57,602 bases of DNA from Flavobacteriaceae bacterium (GTDB lineage Bacteria > Bacteroidota > Bacteroidia > Flavobacteriales > Flavobacteriaceae), in assembly GCA_025800395.1 (NCBI GenBank), contig JAOXRU010000007.1, positions 1-57,602 on the forward strand, in the 5' to 3' direction. Positions within the stretch are counted from its first letter, which is position 1. Every line of letters begins with the position of its first letter. This document shows, piece by piece, positions 29,176-37,449 of the stretch. The notes under the pieces were generated by a model, which ran no database searches, had not been told where the DNA came from, and worked only from the letters and a program-made list of their open reading frames with translations. Position numbers and translations under genes: made by a program.

Positions 29176-29427
29176 ATGGCAAATCATAAGTCAGCATTAA
29201 AAAGAATTAGAAGAAACGAAGCAGCAAGATTGCGCAACCGTTATCAGCATAAAACCATGCGAAACGCATTGAGAAAATTGCGTAATGAGGAAAATAAAGA
29301 GGTAGCTGCTGAAATGTTTCCTACTGTAGTTGGTATGATTGATAAGTTGGCTAAAAGAAATATTATCCACAAAAATAAGGCGGCAAATCTTAAAAGTGGA
29401 TTGGCGAAGAAAATAGCTGCACTATAG
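29176..29427 (+). CDS. rpsT: 30S ribosomal protein S20
   Basis: An 83-residue basic, helical protein that binds 16S rRNA in the 30S body. The N-terminus [21 protein letters not shown] and the C-terminal [24 protein letters not shown] are diagnostic. Located between tRNA-Glu and a strong terminator, and most likely read from the tRNA-Glu promoter, as no other promoter box is visible in the 33-base gap. Confidence 0.98.
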   Translation: MANHKSALKRIRRNEAARLRNRYQHKTMRNALRKLRNEENKEVAAEMFPTVVGMIDKLAKRNIIHKNKAANLKSGLAKKIAAL

Positions 29428-29453
29428 TAAAATATAACTTGAGAACTTATATG

Positions 29454-29487
29454 AAAGGCTCTAGGTGAAAACCTAGGGCTTTTTTTT
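29454..29487 (+). terminator. intrinsic terminator of rpsT
   Basis: AAAGGCTCTAGGT (29454-29466) pairs with ACCTAGGGCTTT (29471-29482; one bulge) around a GAAA tetraloop, followed by T8. Confidence 0.88.
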
Positions 29488-29542
29488 GTGCATAATATTG
29501 GATCATTGGGTCATTCCTAGGGATCATTCCCAAATGTTGTGT

Positions 29543-29821
29543 TTAAGCAAAAAATTGTGTTAATCTAAAAAGGAAGAATTCGACGTTTTTTACTCCTCTG
29601 AATTGTGCTCTAAAAGCTTTTATTTTGGCGTTAAAGGATTCTGCTGAGGCATTGGTGCTTCTATTAATAAAATAATTCAGTATTGATTTATAGTTGATAG
29701 TTATGGTGTTAACAATAGTATTGAAGCTATTAAACCCTGCCAATTCTACATTTTTATACCAATGCGCTAGTTTGGTATAAGCTGTTTGAATAGAAGAAGC
29801 ATTATTGAATAGTGTTAGGCG
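29543..29821 (-). pseudogene. ISAon1-type (ISL3-like) transposase, C-terminal remnant
   Basis: Ninety-three open codons on the minus strand end at 29543. The sequence runs TAYTKLAHWYKNVELAGF, then FNTIVNTITINYKSILNYF and NRSTNASAESFNAKIKAF and ends FRLTQFFA. This block is the C-terminal end of ISAon1-family transposases of Bacteroidota, including the glutamate-containing NRSTNASAESFN segment. The N-terminal two-thirds is missing: TAG closes the frame at 29822-29824 and the upstream DNA has no matching sequence. I see no terminal inverted repeats. It is a solo relic next to the glnK promoter region. Confidence 0.8.
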
Positions 29822-29882
29822 CTAAACTTATTTTTTTTGGTAATTCGATTTTAGTATGTGTCGAGTCTTGTCTCTCTTTTAA

Positions 29883-29900
29883 TTTTTTTTTGGGGGGGGG
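29883..29900. repeat. T9-G9 homopolymer tract
   Basis: Nine T followed by nine G in an otherwise AT-rich intergenic stretch, about 35 bases before the first glnK palindrome. Such tracts are prone to slippage in replication and sequencing. Confidence 0.85.
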
Positions 29901-29935
29901 TAGTTTTAAAAAAAATAACTTATAAACATAATAAA

Positions 29936-30005
29936 CCCTAAAAATTATAGGGGTAAAATTATTAAATCAACAAAAATCAAATAACACACCCTATTATTTG
30001 TAGGG
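29936..30005 (+). promoter_or_regulatory. two CCCTA-N7-TAGGG palindromes upstream of glnK
   Basis: Site 1 is 29936-29952 (loop AAAATTA) and site 2 is 29989-30005 (loop TTATTTG). The half-sites are identical and the centres are 53 bp apart, close to five helical turns. Site 2 overlaps a -7-like TATTATTTG, and there is no TTG at -33. That suggests an activator-dependent promoter with a dimeric regulator bound upstream. The glnK start follows 40 bases after site 2. Confidence 0.6.
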
Positions 30006-30045
30006 ATCGAAATTATTTTAATGTATATTGCTTGAAATTTCAGCC

Positions 30046-30384
30046 ATGAAGAAAATTGAAGCAATTATTCGGAAGTCAAAATTCAGTGAAGTTAAAGAGA
30101 CTTTACATTTGATAGGGGTCCATTTTTTTAGTTATTGGGACGTAACTGGAGTTGGTAATGAAAAACAAGGTGCTGTTTATCGGGGAATCTCTTATAGTAC
30201 ATCGGATATACAACGATGTTATTTAGAGGTTATCGTTTCTGATTCTTTTGTAGATCAGGCAATAGATGCCTTGTTTTTGTCGGCTGGCACTGGTCAAGTT
30301 GGAGATGGAAAAATTTTTATATCTGAGGTGCAATCGGTTTATAGAATACGCACTGGAGAAAAGAATTATGAAGCAATTAATTAA
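30046..30384 (+). CDS. glnK: P-II family nitrogen regulatory protein GlnK
   Basis: A 112-residue signal protein that senses 2-oxoglutarate/ATP/ADP and blocks AmtB when nitrogen is ample. I start at ATG 30046 (MKKIEAIIRKSKFSEVKETL); TTG 30028 is rejected. The B-loop TGQVGDGKIF near residue 82 and the C-terminal YRIRTGEKNYEAIN are PII signatures. The T-loop reads GNEKQGAVYRG, keeping the tyrosine (YRG) used for uridylylation in enteric bacteria but about one residue shorter than the E. coli loop by my alignment. It lies 11 bases upstream of the ammonium transporter gene: the classic glnK-amtB operon. Confidence 0.95.
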   Translation: MKKIEAIIRKSKFSEVKETLHLIGVHFFSYWDVTGVGNEKQGAVYRGISYSTSDIQRCYLEVIVSDSFVDQAIDALFLSAGTGQVGDGKIFISEVQSVYRIRTGEKNYEAIN

Positions 30385-30395
30385 AGAAATTAGTG

Positions 30396-31622
30396 ATGGA
30401 AAATATATTGACTGTAAATAATATCTGGATGATGTGTTGTACTATTTTGGTTTTTAGTATGCATATGGGTTTTTCTTTATTGGAAATTGGGCTGACAAGA
30501 CAAAAAAATTCTGTCAACATTTTGTTTAAAAACGTCTTTACGGTATGTGTTGGCTTGTTGTTGTATTTTGTTGTTGGTTTTAATTTGATGTATCCTGGTG
30601 AGTTTAATGGGGTAATTGGGTTTTCTGGGTTTTTGCTAGATTTGCCAACCAATGGTAATACTGCAGCTTATGCCGATGGTGGTTATACTTTTTGGATTGA
30701 TTTTCTGTTTCAGGGGATGTTTGCTACTGCGGCGGCAAGTGTGATTTCTGGAGCTATAGCGGAGCGTATAAAAATTGAGAGTTTCTTGTTGTTTACCGTC
30801 TTTTATGTGGGGATTGTGTATCCTATTGTTGGTTCTTGGCATTGGGGCGGTGGATTTTTATCTAGATGGGGGTTTTATGATTTTGCTGGTTCTTCCATTG
30901 TGCATGCTGTCGGAGGATGGGCGGCATTAGTTGCTATTATAATGCTCGGTCCTCGAATTGGGAAATACAAAGCCAACGGCCAAGTGCGCATCATACCTGG
31001 GCATAATATTCCTATGGCTACTGTGGGTGTTTTTGTGATGTGGTTGGGATGGTTTGGTTTCAATGGTGGCTCGGTACTATCTGCCGATCCGAGTAGTACC
31101 TCTTTGGTGTTGGTTAATACGACCTTGGCAGCAGCTGCAGGTGGGGTTGGTGCTTTTTCTTTGGCTTTTCGTTTGTACAAAAATTACGATTTGACCATTT
31201 TTCTTAATGGTATTTTAGGAGGATTGGTTTCGGTTACCGCTGCGGCTGATTTGGTGAGTCCTTTGGCTTCTGTTCTAATTGGTTTTATTGCAGGAGTATT
31301 GGTTACCCTTTCTGTGGTGTGGTTTGATAGGTTACATATCGATGATCCAGTAGGGGCTTTGCCAGTGCATTTGGTGTGTGGAATTTGGGGTACTTTGGTT
31401 GTTGGTATTTTTGGTGCTAAAGCTGGCGTAATGCAGTTTTTTATACAGTTGCTAGGAGTGTTTATAATAGGAGTATTTTGTTTGCTGACAACTTTTTTGA
31501 TCCTCAGCTTAATAAAGAGATTTATGGGCTTGCGTGTGGATAAAGTGGTGGAGTTAGATGGGCTCGATTTGCACGAGCACGGTATTGGAGCATATGCTGA
31601 TTTTAGAATGAATCAGCATTAA
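30396..31622 (+). CDS. amtB: ammonium transporter
   Basis: A 408-residue, 11-helix Amt/Rh channel for ammonium. ATG 30396 is preferred to the GTG three bases earlier. The pore residues are all visible: the F-gate in FQGMFATAAASVISGAIAERIK, the twin histidines in SIVHAVGG near residue 169 and LPVHLVCG near 325, Asp in YDFAGSS, and the second Phe in GWFGFNGGS. No cleavable signal peptide is seen, unlike E. coli AmtB. The C-terminal cytoplasmic tail LRVDKVVELDGLDLHEHGIGAYADF is the conserved GlnK contact region. Co-transcribed with glnK and followed by a hairpin. Confidence 0.96.
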   Translation: MENILTVNNIWMMCCTILVFSMHMGFSLLEIGLTRQKNSVNILFKNVFTVCVGLLLYFVVGFNLMYPGEFNGVIGFSGFLLDLPTNGNTAAYADGGYTFWIDFLFQGMFATAAASVISGAIAERIKIESFLLFTVFYVGIVYPIVGSWHWGGGFLSRWGFYDFAGSSIVHAVGGWAALVAIIMLGPRIGKYKANGQVRIIPGHNIPMATVGVFVMWLGWFGFNGGSVLSADPSSTSLVLVNTTLAAAAGGVGAFSLAFRLYKNYDLTIFLNGILGGLVSVTAAADLVSPLASVLIGFIAGVLVTLSVVWFDRLHIDDPVGALPVHLVCGIWGTLVVGIFGAKAGVMQFFIQLLGVFIIGVFCLLTTFLILSLIKRFMGLRVDKVVELDGLDLHEHGIGAYADFRMNQH

Positions 31623-31753
31623 AAAGATATTGAAGGGTGAAATCTATTAGGATGAAGCAACGGTTCATTAGTTATGCGATTTAAGCTAATTTCGTTAGTT
31701 CTTTTTCATGTTTTGTCCTAAGCGAGGGTCATTTAACTGTCGCCATAACCTTC

Positions 31754-31785
31754 AAAAAAAAGCCGCCCGTTATTGGGTGGCTTTT
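31754..31785 (+). terminator. intrinsic terminator of glnK-amtB
   Basis: A8-GCCGCCC (to 31768) pairs with GGGTGGC (31775-31781), followed by T4. It lies 130 bases after the amtB stop; the bases between 31623 and 31753 hold no gene. Confidence 0.7.
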
Positions 31786-31831
31786 ATCGGTTTTATGCAG
31801 ACCAGACATCATTTCTTGTTTGTTTTTCTTG

Positions 31832-31869
31832 CAAAAAAAAGGGGGTAGCATCATGTACAACCCCTTTTG
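31832..31869 (-). terminator. terminator of rho (minus strand)
   Basis: Read on minus: AAAAGGGG, a partly paired GTA/TAC inner stem, then CCCC and T8. It lies 30-60 bases past the rho stop. Confidence 0.65.
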
Positions 31870-31895
31870 GTATAATGTAAAAAAGTTTTACTTAC

Positions 31896-33641
31896 TTATT
31901 GATTCATGGTCATTAAGAACTCTTCGTTATTGCGTGTGGTTTTAATGCGTTGCTCTATAAATTCCATTGCTTCTACTGGGTTCATATCTGTCAGATATTT
32001 TCGCAATATCCACATGCGTTGAATGGTTTTATCATCAAGCAAGAGATCGTCTCTACGGGTGGAGGAAGAAATTAGGTCGATGGCTGGGAAAATACGGCGG
32101 TTAGAGATTTTTCTATCTAACTGTAATTCCATATTTCCTGTGCCTTTAAATTCTTCGAAGATCACCTCGTCCATTTTTGATCCAGTTTCTGTGAGTGCTG
32201 TGGCGATAATAGAAAGCGATCCACCACCTTCTATGTTTCTAGCGGCTCCAAAGAAACGTTTTGGGCGGTGTAGGGCATTGGCGTCTACACCTCCACTAAG
32301 TACTTTTCCAGATGCTGGTTGTACGGTATTATAGGCACGTGCCAGACGGGTTATAGAGTCTAAAAGAATAACTACATCATGTCCGCATTCTACGAGTCGC
32401 TTGGCCTTTTCCAACACAATATTGGCTACGCGTACATGTTCTATTGCTTCCTTGTCAAAGGTGGAGGCGATAACTTCGCCACGCACATTGCGTTGCATAT
32501 CCGTAACTTCCTCTGGGCGTTCGTCTATCAATAATACAATTTGATATACTTCTGGGTGGTTGGCAGCAATGGCATTGGCAACATCTTTTAGTAACATGGT
32601 TTTACCTGTTTTTGGTTGTGCTACGATCATTCCTCTTTGTCCTTTTCCTAATGGAGAGAACAAGTCGATGATACGTGTAGATATGGTGCTCTGTCTTTCA
32701 CCTAATCTAAATTTTTCCTCAGGAAATAGAGGTGTCAGGTGTTCAAAAGAAACTCTGTCTCGAACCACTTGAGGATCCATGCCGTTTATTTTGTTGACCT
32801 TGATAAGTGGAAAATACTTTTCCCCGTCTTTTGGAGGGCGAACATGTCCCAAAACAGTATCTCCGGTTTTCAGTCCAAAAAGGCGAATCTGTGATTGGGA
32901 TACATAAATATCGTCTGGAGACGATAAATAGTTATAGTCGGAAGAACGCAGAAATCCATAACCATCTTGCATGATGTCTAATACACCTTCGCTTTGGATA
33001 ATGGCTTCGAATTCATAATCTGGCTCTCTGTATTTGTTTTTTATTTCCCGATCAAAATTTTTGTTGTTTCTGTCGTAAGGTTGATGCGGGTTGTGGTTTT
33101 TGCGTTGATTTTGATTTTTGTGCTGATTTTGATTTTTGTGATGTTGGTTTCCTCCCTGGTTATTGTTTTGGTTTTGCTGTTGCTTACTACTATTTGTTTG
33201 TGACTTGCTATTGTTGGACTGTTGTTTGCCTTGTTGCTTACTATTGCTTTTTTCGTTGGTCTGGGTGTTGTTTTTCTCGTTGGAGCGGTTGTCTGTGCGA
33301 GGAGCTTTTTGCTTTTCTGCTAGCTTGGGTTTTTGGGTAGTAGTTTTGGTGTTCTTTTGCTCTTGATTAAACAAGTTTGGTTTTTCTTGTGCCTGCTTAG
33401 GCTTTTCTTCCTTTTCGTTTTTTGCAATACGTTTTCTGGGTCGTTTTGCTGCGGGAGCAGTTGCTTTTGAGCTCTCTTTTTTGGGAGTATTCTTGCTTGA
33501 TGGCTGGGTCGCTTGTTCGTCTAGAATTTTATAGATCAAATCTAGTTTTTTGAGAGATTTGATGCGGGAAATGTTTAACCCTTTTGCAATTTCTTGCAAT
33601 TCCGGGAGCTTTTTGCTCTTTAAATCTGAAATTTCAAACAT
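31896..33641 (-). CDS. rho: transcription termination factor Rho with long Asn/Gln-rich insert
   Basis: A 581-residue hexameric RNA helicase that ends transcription. The N-terminal Rho-N helical domain ([24 protein letters not shown]) is followed by a Lys/Asn/Gln-rich insert of about 150 residues (about 45-195, blocks such as [18 protein letters not shown]). Next comes the RNA-binding OSB domain with [21 protein letters not shown] near 215, and the RecA-like motor with Walker [12 protein letters not shown] near 340 and Walker [17 protein letters not shown] near 425. The C-terminal motor has [23 protein letters not shown]. Inserts here are known in Bacteroidota Rho and are probably disordered. 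DUF4293 lies divergently upstream. Confidence 0.97.
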   Translation of the reverse strand: MFEISDLKSKKLPELQEIAKGLNISRIKSLKKLDLIYKILDEQATQPSSKNTPKKESSKATAPAAKRPRKRIAKNEKEEKPKQAQEKPNLFNQEQKNTKTTTQKPKLAEKQKAPRTDNRSNEKNNTQTNEKSNSKQQGKQQSNNSKSQTNSSKQQQNQNNNQGGNQHHKNQNQHKNQNQRKNHNPHQPYDRNNKNFDREIKNKYREPDYEFEAIIQSEGVLDIMQDGYGFLRSSDYNYLSSPDDIYVSQSQIRLFGLKTGDTVLGHVRPPKDGEKYFPLIKVNKINGMDPQVVRDRVSFEHLTPLFPEEKFRLGERQSTISTRIIDLFSPLGKGQRGMIVAQPKTGKTMLLKDVANAIAANHPEVYQIVLLIDERPEEVTDMQRNVRGEVIASTFDKEAIEHVRVANIVLEKAKRLVECGHDVVILLDSITRLARAYNTVQPASGKVLSGGVDANALHRPKRFFGAARNIEGGGSLSIIATALTETGSKMDEVIFEEFKGTGNMELQLDRKISNRRIFPAIDLISSSTRRDDLLLDDKTIQRMWILRKYLTDMNPVEAMEFIEQRIKTTRNNEEFLMTMNQ

Positions 33642-33769
33642 TAATGAAAAATGATAATGGTTAATTTAGTTCGAGGAACGATAAATTAATAATGATTAAC
33701 TGAAAAAAATCTTGAAGTACTTTGTCCTCTGTGTTTGTGAGGCTTGTATCTTTTTGTTTGGCAATAATA

Positions 33770-33777
33770 CAAATTTA
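33770..33777 (-). promoter_or_regulatory. putative -7 box for rho
   Basis: TAAATTTG on the minus strand, matching TAnnTTTG. It leaves a leader of about 125 bases before the rho ATG; Rho leaders are often long because of autoregulation (known for other bacteria, inferred here). Confidence 0.35.
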
Positions 33778-33842
33778 TTTTAATAAAGCCATGTTTTTGA
33801 TGTAAAAAGCATTATTTTTGCTCTCCGCAAGTTGTTTGTAAT

Positions 33843-34259
33843 ATGATACAACGTATACAAAGCCTTTATTTATTTATAGTAGCGCTTATCGCTGGGTTTC
33901 TTCCATTTTATTTTCCGGTTTGGAAAATTGGAGAGTCAGAAAGCCTACAAGCTGTTTTTGCCAAGGACTTATCTTGGGTAAGTTATGTGTTTTATGCCGT
34001 GGCGCTTTTAGCTTTAGCTGCATTATTTATGTTTAAAAATAGACAAAATCAGTTCGTAATGAACCGATTGAATATGATATTAAACCTTATTTTACTAGGA
34101 TTTTTCGTTTACCGGTCACTAAGTTTATCCGGAGAAACAATTTCTGAGAAGGGTATTGGGATGCTCATACCGGCCATTTCTATCGTTTTTTTAGTTTTTG
34201 CCAATAAAGCTATAAGGAAGGATGAGAATCTCGTAAAATCTGTGGATCGATTACGATAA
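33843..34259 (+). CDS. DUF4293 membrane protein
   Basis: A 138-residue protein starting MIQRIQSLYLFIVALIAGFLPFYFPVW, the recognisable start of DUF4293. Four hydrophobic helices are seen: about 7-26, 45-62, 75-95 and 103-120. The C-terminus is short and basic (NKAIRKDENLVKSVDRLR). The family has no known function but is very often next to rho in flavobacteria, as here, divergently oriented. A TATTTTTG -7 box lies at 33813-33820. Confidence 0.88.
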   Translation: MIQRIQSLYLFIVALIAGFLPFYFPVWKIGESESLQAVFAKDLSWVSYVFYAVALLALAALFMFKNRQNQFVMNRLNMILNLILLGFFVYRSLSLSGETISEKGIGMLIPAISIVFLVFANKAIRKDENLVKSVDRLR

Positions 34260-34287
34260 ACCTAACATCTTAGTAGTATTAGTGCGT

Positions 34288-34322
34288 AAAAGAGACTGTC
34301 TGAAAAGCCAGTCTCTTTTTTG
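34288..34322 (+). terminator. intrinsic terminator of the DUF4293 gene
   Basis: AGAGACTG (34291-34298) pairs with CAGTCTCT (34309-34316), with A-run before and T-run after. The flanks make it usable on both strands, so it may also stop the metallophosphoesterase gene. Confidence 0.8.
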
Positions 34323-34342
34323 TTGAACCTGGCTAGAAGCCA

Positions 34343-34834
34343 TTATCGTTTCATTTCGATGATTTCCATATCCTTAATGTTTTCCTTCTCTATGGTAAAG
34401 CGCAACATGGTGCGTACCTGATGAAATCCATGTTTGCCACAGGCACCAGGATTGAGATGCAAAAGATCGAGCTTTTTGTCGTATTGTACTTTTAAAATAT
34501 GAGAATGACCGCATATATAAAGTTTCGGTCGGTGCTTTTGTAAAAGGGGTTTTATTCTGGCTTGATAATTGCCAGGATATCCACCGATATGCGTCATCCA
34601 AACCAATACCCCTTCGCATTGAAATAGCAAGTCCTGGGGGAATTGGGAACGTGCGATATGGTCGTCTATATTGCCATAAACCGCTTTTAGTGGTTTGAGT
34701 TGCTGTATGCTATCTGTTACTTGCAAATCACCAATATCTCCCGCATGCCATACCTCATCAACTGTGTGTATGTATTTGATGATTCGATCATCTAAATGAC
34801 TATGGGTGTCGGATAAAAGTAGAATACGTTTCAT
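34343..34834 (-). CDS. YfcE/MJ0936-type metallophosphoesterase
   Basis: A 163-residue cytosolic phosphodiesterase. ATG 34834 (MKRILLLSDTHSHLDD) starts at the first strand, so the upstream Met at 34852 is rejected. The metal-binding motifs of the calcineurin-like fold are in order: SDTHSHLD near residue 8, HAGDIGD near 32, YGNIDD near 53, MTHIGG near 80, and CGHSHILK near 107. Family members hydrolyse small phosphodiesters with Mn or Ni; the natural substrate is unknown. It converges on DUF4293 and diverges from truA. Confidence 0.9.
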   Translation of the reverse strand: MKRILLLSDTHSHLDDRIIKYIHTVDEVWHAGDIGDLQVTDSIQQLKPLKAVYGNIDDHIARSQFPQDLLFQCEGVLVWMTHIGGYPGNYQARIKPLLQKHRPKLYICGHSHILKVQYDKKLDLLHLNPGACGKHGFHQVRTMLRFTIEKENIKDMEIIEMKR

Positions 34835-34891
34835 AAAATTTAAAAAAATCATAAATAGTGATACATCAATGCTGTAGTTTTTAGATTAGAG

Positions 34892-34899
34892 TATCTTTG
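34892..34899 (+). promoter_or_regulatory. putative -7 box for truA
   Basis: TATCTTTG, matching TAnnTTTG, 27 bases upstream of the TTG start of truA. Confidence 0.45.
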
Positions 34900-34925
34900 T
34901 TGCGAAACAAAAATAAAGCGAATAG

Positions 34926-35669
34926 TTGAGATATTTTTTGCGCTTAGCATATCATGGAAAAGCTTATCACGGATGGCAGCGTCAGCCCAACGCCATGAGT
35001 GTACAAGAAGTTATAGAGCATAGTCTGTCTACTCTATTGAGAAAAGAGGTGGTTATTGTTGGAGCGGGGAGGACAGATGCTGGGGTGCATGCCAAAGAAA
35101 TGTATGCGCATTTTGATACGGATACTCCTTTGGATAGCAAGCAATTGTCTTATCGAATGAATGCATTTTTGCCCAGCGATATAGTGATTTTGGATATATT
35201 GAGAGTGCAGGACAATGCGCATGCACGTTTTGATGCAATTGCTAGAAAATATGTGTATCAGGTGGTTTGTCAAAAGAATCCTTTTTTGAAGGAGCTGGCC
35301 TATATGGTGTCTGGAGCTCTAGATGTGGATTTGATGAATAGGGCGGCGCAACAATTGTGCAATTATCGCGATTTTGAATGTTTCTCCAAGTCCAAAACGG
35401 ATGTAAAAACCTATATCTGTTCTCTGAATGAGGCAGTTTGGTTGGAAAAAGATGGTGTGCTGGAATTTCATATTAGCGCAGATCGTTTTTTGCGCAATAT
35501 GGTACGTGCTATAGTCGGAACCCTTCTAGAAATTGGTAAGGGACAAAAGTCTATAGCAGATTTGGACGCCATATTGCAGAGTAAAAGTAGAAGTCGAGCT
35601 GGTGTTTCGGTTCCAGCGCATGGCTTGTTTTTAGTTAAAGTAACTTATCCATCTAAGATCTATGTCTGA
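34926..35669 (+). CDS. truA: tRNA pseudouridine(38-40) synthase
   Basis: A 247-residue enzyme that makes pseudouridine in the anticodon stem-loop of tRNAs. It starts at TTG 34926: the translation MRYFLRLAYHGKAYHGWQRQPNAMSVQEVIE is the conserved N-terminus, and the next ATG lies 23 codons in, inside the fold, so the rare start is well supported. The catalytic Asp is in GAGRTDAGVHAKEM near residue 51. FLRNMVRAIVGTLLEIGKG is the conserved C-terminal block. It overlaps the following ABC transporter gene by 8 bases, indicating translational coupling. Confidence 0.96.
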   Translation: MRYFLRLAYHGKAYHGWQRQPNAMSVQEVIEHSLSTLLRKEVVIVGAGRTDAGVHAKEMYAHFDTDTPLDSKQLSYRMNAFLPSDIVILDILRVQDNAHARFDAIARKYVYQVVCQKNPFLKELAYMVSGALDVDLMNRAAQQLCNYRDFECFSKSKTDVKTYICSLNEAVWLEKDGVLEFHISADRFLRNMVRAIVGTLLEIGKGQKSIADLDAILQSKSRSRAGVSVPAHGLFLVKVTYPSKIYV

Positions 35670-37449
35670 GGAAAAAGAAAATAAAGCATTTGATATTCGC
35701 TTGTTTAAAAGGGTGCTGGCTTTTGCCCAACCCTATCGTGCTACTTTGTATTTCGTGGCTTTTATTGCTATTGCCATGTCGGTATTTACTGCCCTCAATC
35801 CGTATTTGCTGAAACAAACGGTAGATGGTTATATGCTTACCAAAAATGGTGAGGGTTTGCTGATGATGATTTTGCTCATGCTGGGAGTGTTATTGTTGGA
35901 AGTAATTAGTCAATTGTTATTTATATATTTTGCCAATTGGCTCGGGCAATCTATTATCCGAGATATACGTACGACCTTGTTCGATCGTATGTTGCATTTT
36001 AAAATGCAGTATTACGACAAAGCGTCCTTGGGTGTGTTGGTAACAAGAGCTGTGAATGATATGGAGCGAATCGCACAGATTTTTAGCGATGGCTTGTTTA
36101 TGATCGTAGGCGATTTGCTGAAAATGGTTTTTATAGCGAGTATTATGCTGATCGTAGATTGGAAATTGGCTTTGATTGTTTTTGGGGTACTGCCCATTAT
36201 TTTGTATGCCACCCGATTGTTTCAACGCGCCATGAAGTCTGCCTTTGGAGAGGTGCGAACCCAGGTGGCAGAGCTCAATGGTTTTGTACAAGAACGTATT
36301 GCAGGCATGAAAATTGTGCAACTTTTTACTAGGGAAAAAATCGAAATGGAACGTTTCGAAGAAATTAACGAAAAGCACAAAAAAGCTTGGTTGCGAACAG
36401 TATGGTATAATTCGATCTTCTTTCCAGTGGCAGAGATTTCGGCTACCATAGCTATTGGGTTTATTGTTTGGTATGGTGGATTGCAAGCTGTATTGAACAA
36501 CGATACCACCCAATTGGGTACGGTATTTATGTTTATTCAACTATCGAGACAGTTATTTAGGCCACTCAATCAAATTGCAAACAAATTCAATACCCTCCAG
36601 ATGGGGATGGTTGCAGCCAATAGGGTTTTTAAAGTATTGGATGCGGATAGCCTAACTATAGATAAGGGGAATTTTGAACCAGAGGAGTTAAAAGGCGATA
36701 TTTCTTTTGATACAGTGTATTTTGGCTATAGTGATAAAGAAATGGTCTTGAAAGGTATTTCTTTTGATGTGAAGGCTGGGGAGACCGTTGCTATAGTAGG
36801 AGCTACTGGAGCAGGAAAGTCTACTATAATTAATTTACTCAATCGATTTTACGAAATTCAAAAAGGAAAAATTTGTTTGGATGGGGTGTCTATTGGGGAT
36901 TATAAATTGGCAGGATTGCGAAGCAAAATTGCAGTAGTCTTGCAAGATGTGTTTTTGTTTGCAGATACGATTATTCACAATATCAATTTGAAAGACGATC
37001 GTATTGGCAAGGAGGAAATAGTTGCTGCTGCCAAGGCCATTGGTGTGCATGAGTTTATAATGGAATTGCCTGGTAATTATGACTATATGGTGAAAGAACG
37101 CGGCGCTATGTTGTCTAGTGGGCAACGGCAGCTTTTGGCATTTTTGCGTGCTTATGTATCTAACCCGAGTGTCTTGGTGCTCGATGAGGCTACTTCTTCT
37201 GTAGATGCGCATTCGGAGCAATTGATTCAAAAAGCTACCGACCAAATCACTAGAGGACGAACCTCTATTGTGATTGCCCATCGATTGGCAACTATCAAAA
37301 ATGCAGACAAAATTATCGTTTTGGATGCTGGAAATATTGTAGAAATTGGTACGCACAAAGAATTGCTGCTAAAAAAAGGAGGATATTATAAAAATCTATA
37401 CGAGGTGCAATTTGCAAGAGAAGAAGGGAAAGGGGAAATAGGGGTTTAG
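35662..37449 (+). CDS. MsbA-like ABC transporter, fused permease and ATPase
   Basis: A 595-residue half-transporter that would dimerise in the inner membrane. Six TM helices occupy residues about 20-310. The nucleotide-binding domain has Walker A GATGAGKST near 380, Q-loop VLQDVFLFADT near 428, signature LSSGQRQLLAF near 483, Walker B VLVLDEATS near 504, and IVIAHRLATIKNAD near 535. It belongs to the multidrug/lipid exporter subfamily. The substrate cannot be read from sequence. It overlaps truA at its start, and its stop codon shares bases with the convergent cdaA stop. Confidence 0.93.
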   Translation: MSEEKENKAFDIRLFKRVLAFAQPYRATLYFVAFIAIAMSVFTALNPYLLKQTVDGYMLTKNGEGLLMMILLMLGVLLLEVISQLLFIYFANWLGQSIIRDIRTTLFDRMLHFKMQYYDKASLGVLVTRAVNDMERIAQIFSDGLFMIVGDLLKMVFIASIMLIVDWKLALIVFGVLPIILYATRLFQRAMKSAFGEVRTQVAELNGFVQERIAGMKIVQLFTREKIEMERFEEINEKHKKAWLRTVWYNSIFFPVAEISATIAIGFIVWYGGLQAVLNNDTTQLGTVFMFIQLSRQLFRPLNQIANKFNTLQMGMVAANRVFKVLDADSLTIDKGNFEPEELKGDISFDTVYFGYSDKEMVLKGISFDVKAGETVAIVGATGAGKSTIINLLNRFYEIQKGKICLDGVSIGDYKLAGLRSKIAVVLQDVFLFADTIIHNINLKDDRIGKEEIVAAAKAIGVHEFIMELPGNYDYMVKERGAMLSSGQRQLLAFLRAYVSNPSVLVLDEATSSVDAHSEQLIQKATDQITRGRTSIVIAHRLATIKNADKIIVLDAGNIVEIGTHKELLLKKGGYYKNLYEVQFAREEGKGEIGV

